From Actinomycetes bacterium (GTDB lineage Bacteria; Actinomycetota; Actinomycetes; Actinomycetales; Cellulomonadaceae), in contig JAJYTJ010000150.1 in assembly GCA_021793115.1 (NCBI GenBank), positions 886 through 8,923 of the forward strand: 8,038 nt of DNA. The letters are read 5' to 3'. This document shows positions 7,054 to 8,038 of the stretch, in pieces. The stretch's first letter is position 1, and each line of letters starts with the position of its first letter. A model generated the notes under the pieces. That model did no database searches. It was not told the DNA's origin and was given only the letters and a program-made list of their open reading frames with translations. Made by a program: the position numbers and the translations under genes.

Positions 7054-7069
7054 GGTCCGCGGGTGACCA

Positions 7070-7127
7070 GCCACCCACAGCCCGTCCCGGAGCGTCCTCA
7101 CGCACCGGACCACGGGAGGTGGGTGGC
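7070..7127 (+). repeat. Long-range inverted repeat in the recA leader
   Basis: GCCACCCAC (7070-7078) and GTGGGTGGC (7119-7127) are perfect 9-bp complements separated by 40 bases. They lie at the 5' end of the transcript expected from P1 and end one base before the second promoter begins. The right arm overlaps a Shine-Dalgarno-like GGGAGGTGGG (7114-7123). A shorter competing pair, GACCAC (7108-7113) with GTGGTC (7135-7140), cannot easily form at the same time. It could be an RNA structure that modulates P1 transcripts or a protein site in DNA. Function unproven. Confidence 0.4.
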
Positions 7128-7128
7128 C

Positions 7129-7151
7129 GTGTCGGTGGTCGGACATACGGT
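7129..7151 (+). promoter_or_regulatory. RecA-NDp/PafBC-type damage-inducible promoter of recA (P2)
   Basis: GTGTCGGTG (7129-7137), eight bases, then TACGGT (7146-7151). This matches the LexA-independent actinobacterial consensus TTGTCRGTG, eight bases, TANNNT at all but the first base, with exact spacing. In mycobacteria this promoter class is activated by PafBC after DNA damage, and recA is a classic member with both a LexA-dependent and a LexA-independent promoter. The predicted start near 7158 gives a leader of about 60 bases. Confidence 0.8.
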
Positions 7152-7183
7152 CGCCCACGACGAGAAGACCAGCCCCAGCCGGC

Positions 7184-7199
7184 GCAGCGCGCACGCTGC
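7184..7199 (+). repeat. Small hairpin in the recA 5' untranslated region
   Basis: GCAGCG (7184-7189) and CGCTGC (7194-7199) pair perfectly around a CGCA loop. The hairpin ends 11 bases before the recA Shine-Dalgarno and would be present in transcripts from both promoters. It may keep the ribosome site exposed or stabilise the mRNA; it could also be chance. Confidence 0.35.
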
Positions 7200-7210
7200 T
7201 CGAGACGAAC

Positions 7211-7216
7211 GAGGGA
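7211..7216 (+). promoter_or_regulatory. Ribosome binding site of recA
   Basis: GAGGGA lies three bases before the ATG at 7220, with the GAGG core five bases away. It supports this ATG as the recA start, consistent with where RecA homology begins. Confidence 0.7.
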
Positions 7217-7219
7217 ATC

Positions 7220-8038
7220 ATGCCCGCAGCACCCCAGGATCGCGCCAAGGCCCTCGAGGCCGCGCTGAGCCAGATCGACCGCCAGTTCGGCAAGGGCTCG
7301 ATCATGCGCCTCGGCGACGAGGGACGCGCCCCCGTCGAGGTCATCCCCACCGGGTCCATCGCGCTGGACGTCGCGCTCGGCATCGGCGGGCTGCCGCGCG
7401 GCCGCGTCATCGAGATCTACGGACCGGAGTCGAGCGGCAAGACGACCGTGGCGCTGCACGCGGTCGCCAACGCGCAGCGCGCCGGCGGCATCGCGGCGTT
7501 CATCGACGCCGAGCACGCGCTCGACCCCGAGTACGCCAAGAAGCTCGGCGTCGACACCGATGCACTGCTCGTGTCCCAGCCGGACACCGGTGAGCAGGCG
7601 CTCGAGATCATGGACATGCTCATCCGGTCCGGCGCCATCGACATCGTCGTGGTCGACTCGGTGGCCGCGCTCGTGCCCAAGGCCGAGATCGAGGGCGAGA
7701 TGGGGGACAACCACGTCGGGCTGCAGGCCCGGCTGATGTCCCAGGCGCTGCGCAAGATCACCGGCGCGCTCAACTCCTCGGGCACCACCGCGATCTTCAT
7801 CAACCAGCTCCGCGAGAAGATCGGCGTGTTCTTCGGCTCGCCCGAGACCACCACGGGCGGCAAGGCGCTGAAGTTCTACGCCTCGGTGCGCCTGGACATC
7901 CGTCGCATCGAGACCCTCAAGGAGGGGCAGGAGGCGGTCGGCAACCGCACCCGGGTCAAGGTCGTCAAGAACAAGATGGCACCGCCCTTCAAGCAGGCGG
8001 AGTTCGACATCCTCTACGGCGTCGGCATCTCGCGCGAG
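7220..8038 (+). CDS. recA: RecA recombinase (C-terminus outside window)
   Basis: RecA polymerises on single-stranded DNA, drives homologous pairing and strand exchange with ATP, and stimulates LexA self-cleavage. The first 273 codons are present; actinobacterial RecA usually has about 350 residues, so some 75-90 are beyond the right edge. Visible: the N-terminal polymerisation helix with [12 protein letters not shown] (21-32), Walker A GPESSGKT (68-75), catalytic Glu98 in [11 protein letters not shown], Walker B IVVVDS with Asp146, DNA-binding loop L1 EGEMGDNH (158-165), loop L2 with [11 protein letters not shown] (204-214), and [14 protein letters not shown] (251-264). No key residue is missing. 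The frame is continuous through the region near residue 251, where the M. tuberculosis recA intein is inserted, so no intein is present there. Control appears dual: LexA box with P1, and a PafBC-type P2. It is separated from the MBL gene by 227 bases containing a stem-loop, so it is its own transcription unit. Confidence 0.99.
   Translation, partial: MPAAPQDRAKALEAALSQIDRQFGKGSIMRLGDEGRAPVEVIPTGSIALDVALGIGGLPRGRVIEIYGPESSGKTTVALHAVANAQRAGGIAAFIDAEHALDPEYAKKLGVDTDALLVSQPDTGEQALEIMDMLIRSGAIDIVVVDSVAALVPKAEIEGEMGDNHVGLQARLMSQALRKITGALNSSGTTAIFINQLREKIGVFFGSPETTTGGKALKFYASVRLDIRRIETLKEGQEAVGNRTRVKVVKNKMAPPFKQAEFDILYGVGISRE

Noticed and set aside
7063..7593. A possible leader ORF starting at GTG 7063 or at GTG 7129 with a Shine-Dalgarno-like sequence
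   Set aside because: It runs far into recA in another frame, has no recognisable protein character, and its 7129 start coincides with the P2 promoter element. Kept only as a remark in the leader finding.
6371..7714. A long minus-strand open frame across the MBL gene, the intergenic region and recA
   Set aside because: Antisense to two confidently identified genes and to conserved regulatory sites; no family resemblance.
7970..7990. An intein in recA, as in M. tuberculosis
   Set aside because: The coding frame passes through the known insertion region (near residue 251) with normal RecA sequence.
1..8038. CRISPR arrays, insertion sequences, attachment sites, tRNA or rRNA genes
   Set aside because: No spaced direct repeats, transposase-like frames, terminal repeats or RNA gene signatures were seen by eye in this window.

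Overview
The window is very GC-rich with strongly GC-biased third codon positions, frequent GTG starts and an actinobacterial LexA operator. It reads as the chromosome of a high-GC actinomycete. The gene set (Lhr-type helicase, DUF3046 protein, recA) and the protein sequences suggest the Micrococcales, for example a Cellulomonas-like organism, but the genus is an inference. Coding density is close to complete, and I see no mobile element, CRISPR array, tRNA or rRNA.

Layout. Positions 1-3726 (minus strand) carry the first 1242 codons of a large Lhr-family superfamily 2 helicase, whose C-terminus lies beyond the left edge. A short divergent control region (3727-3832) follows. On the plus strand come three tightly packed genes: a small DUF3046 protein (3833-4075), a 707-residue membrane protein that joins a four-helix holin-like region to an alkaline-phosphatase-superfamily phosphodiesterase (4072-6195), and a UlaG/NAPE-PLD-like metallo-beta-lactamase-fold hydrolase (6192-6992). 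Both junctions are 4-base GTGA stop/start overlaps, so the three are probably one translationally coupled operon. A stem-loop (6998-7030) ends that unit. The last 819 bases are the first 273 codons of recA, cut by the right edge.

Regulation is the most informative part. The recA leader holds a perfect palindromic LexA box (7031-7044) beside a TANNNT -10 element. About 100 bases downstream it also holds a nearly perfect match to the LexA-independent RecA-NDp/PafBC promoter (TTGTCRGTG, 8-base spacer, TANNNT) at 7129-7151. A weaker copy with exactly the same spacing lies immediately upstream of the lhr-like gene on the other strand (3733-3755), placed so that the transcript would be leaderless. 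The sequence therefore suggests that helicase and recombinase share a DNA-damage response, with recA under two independent damage circuits.

The phosphodiesterase/MBL pair between DUF3046 and recA is the least explained part. Both enzymes keep their expected metal ligands. Charge distribution suggests the phosphodiesterase domain faces the cytoplasm, which would let the two enzymes act on related substrates, perhaps a lipid phosphodiester. No substrate can be read from the sequence.
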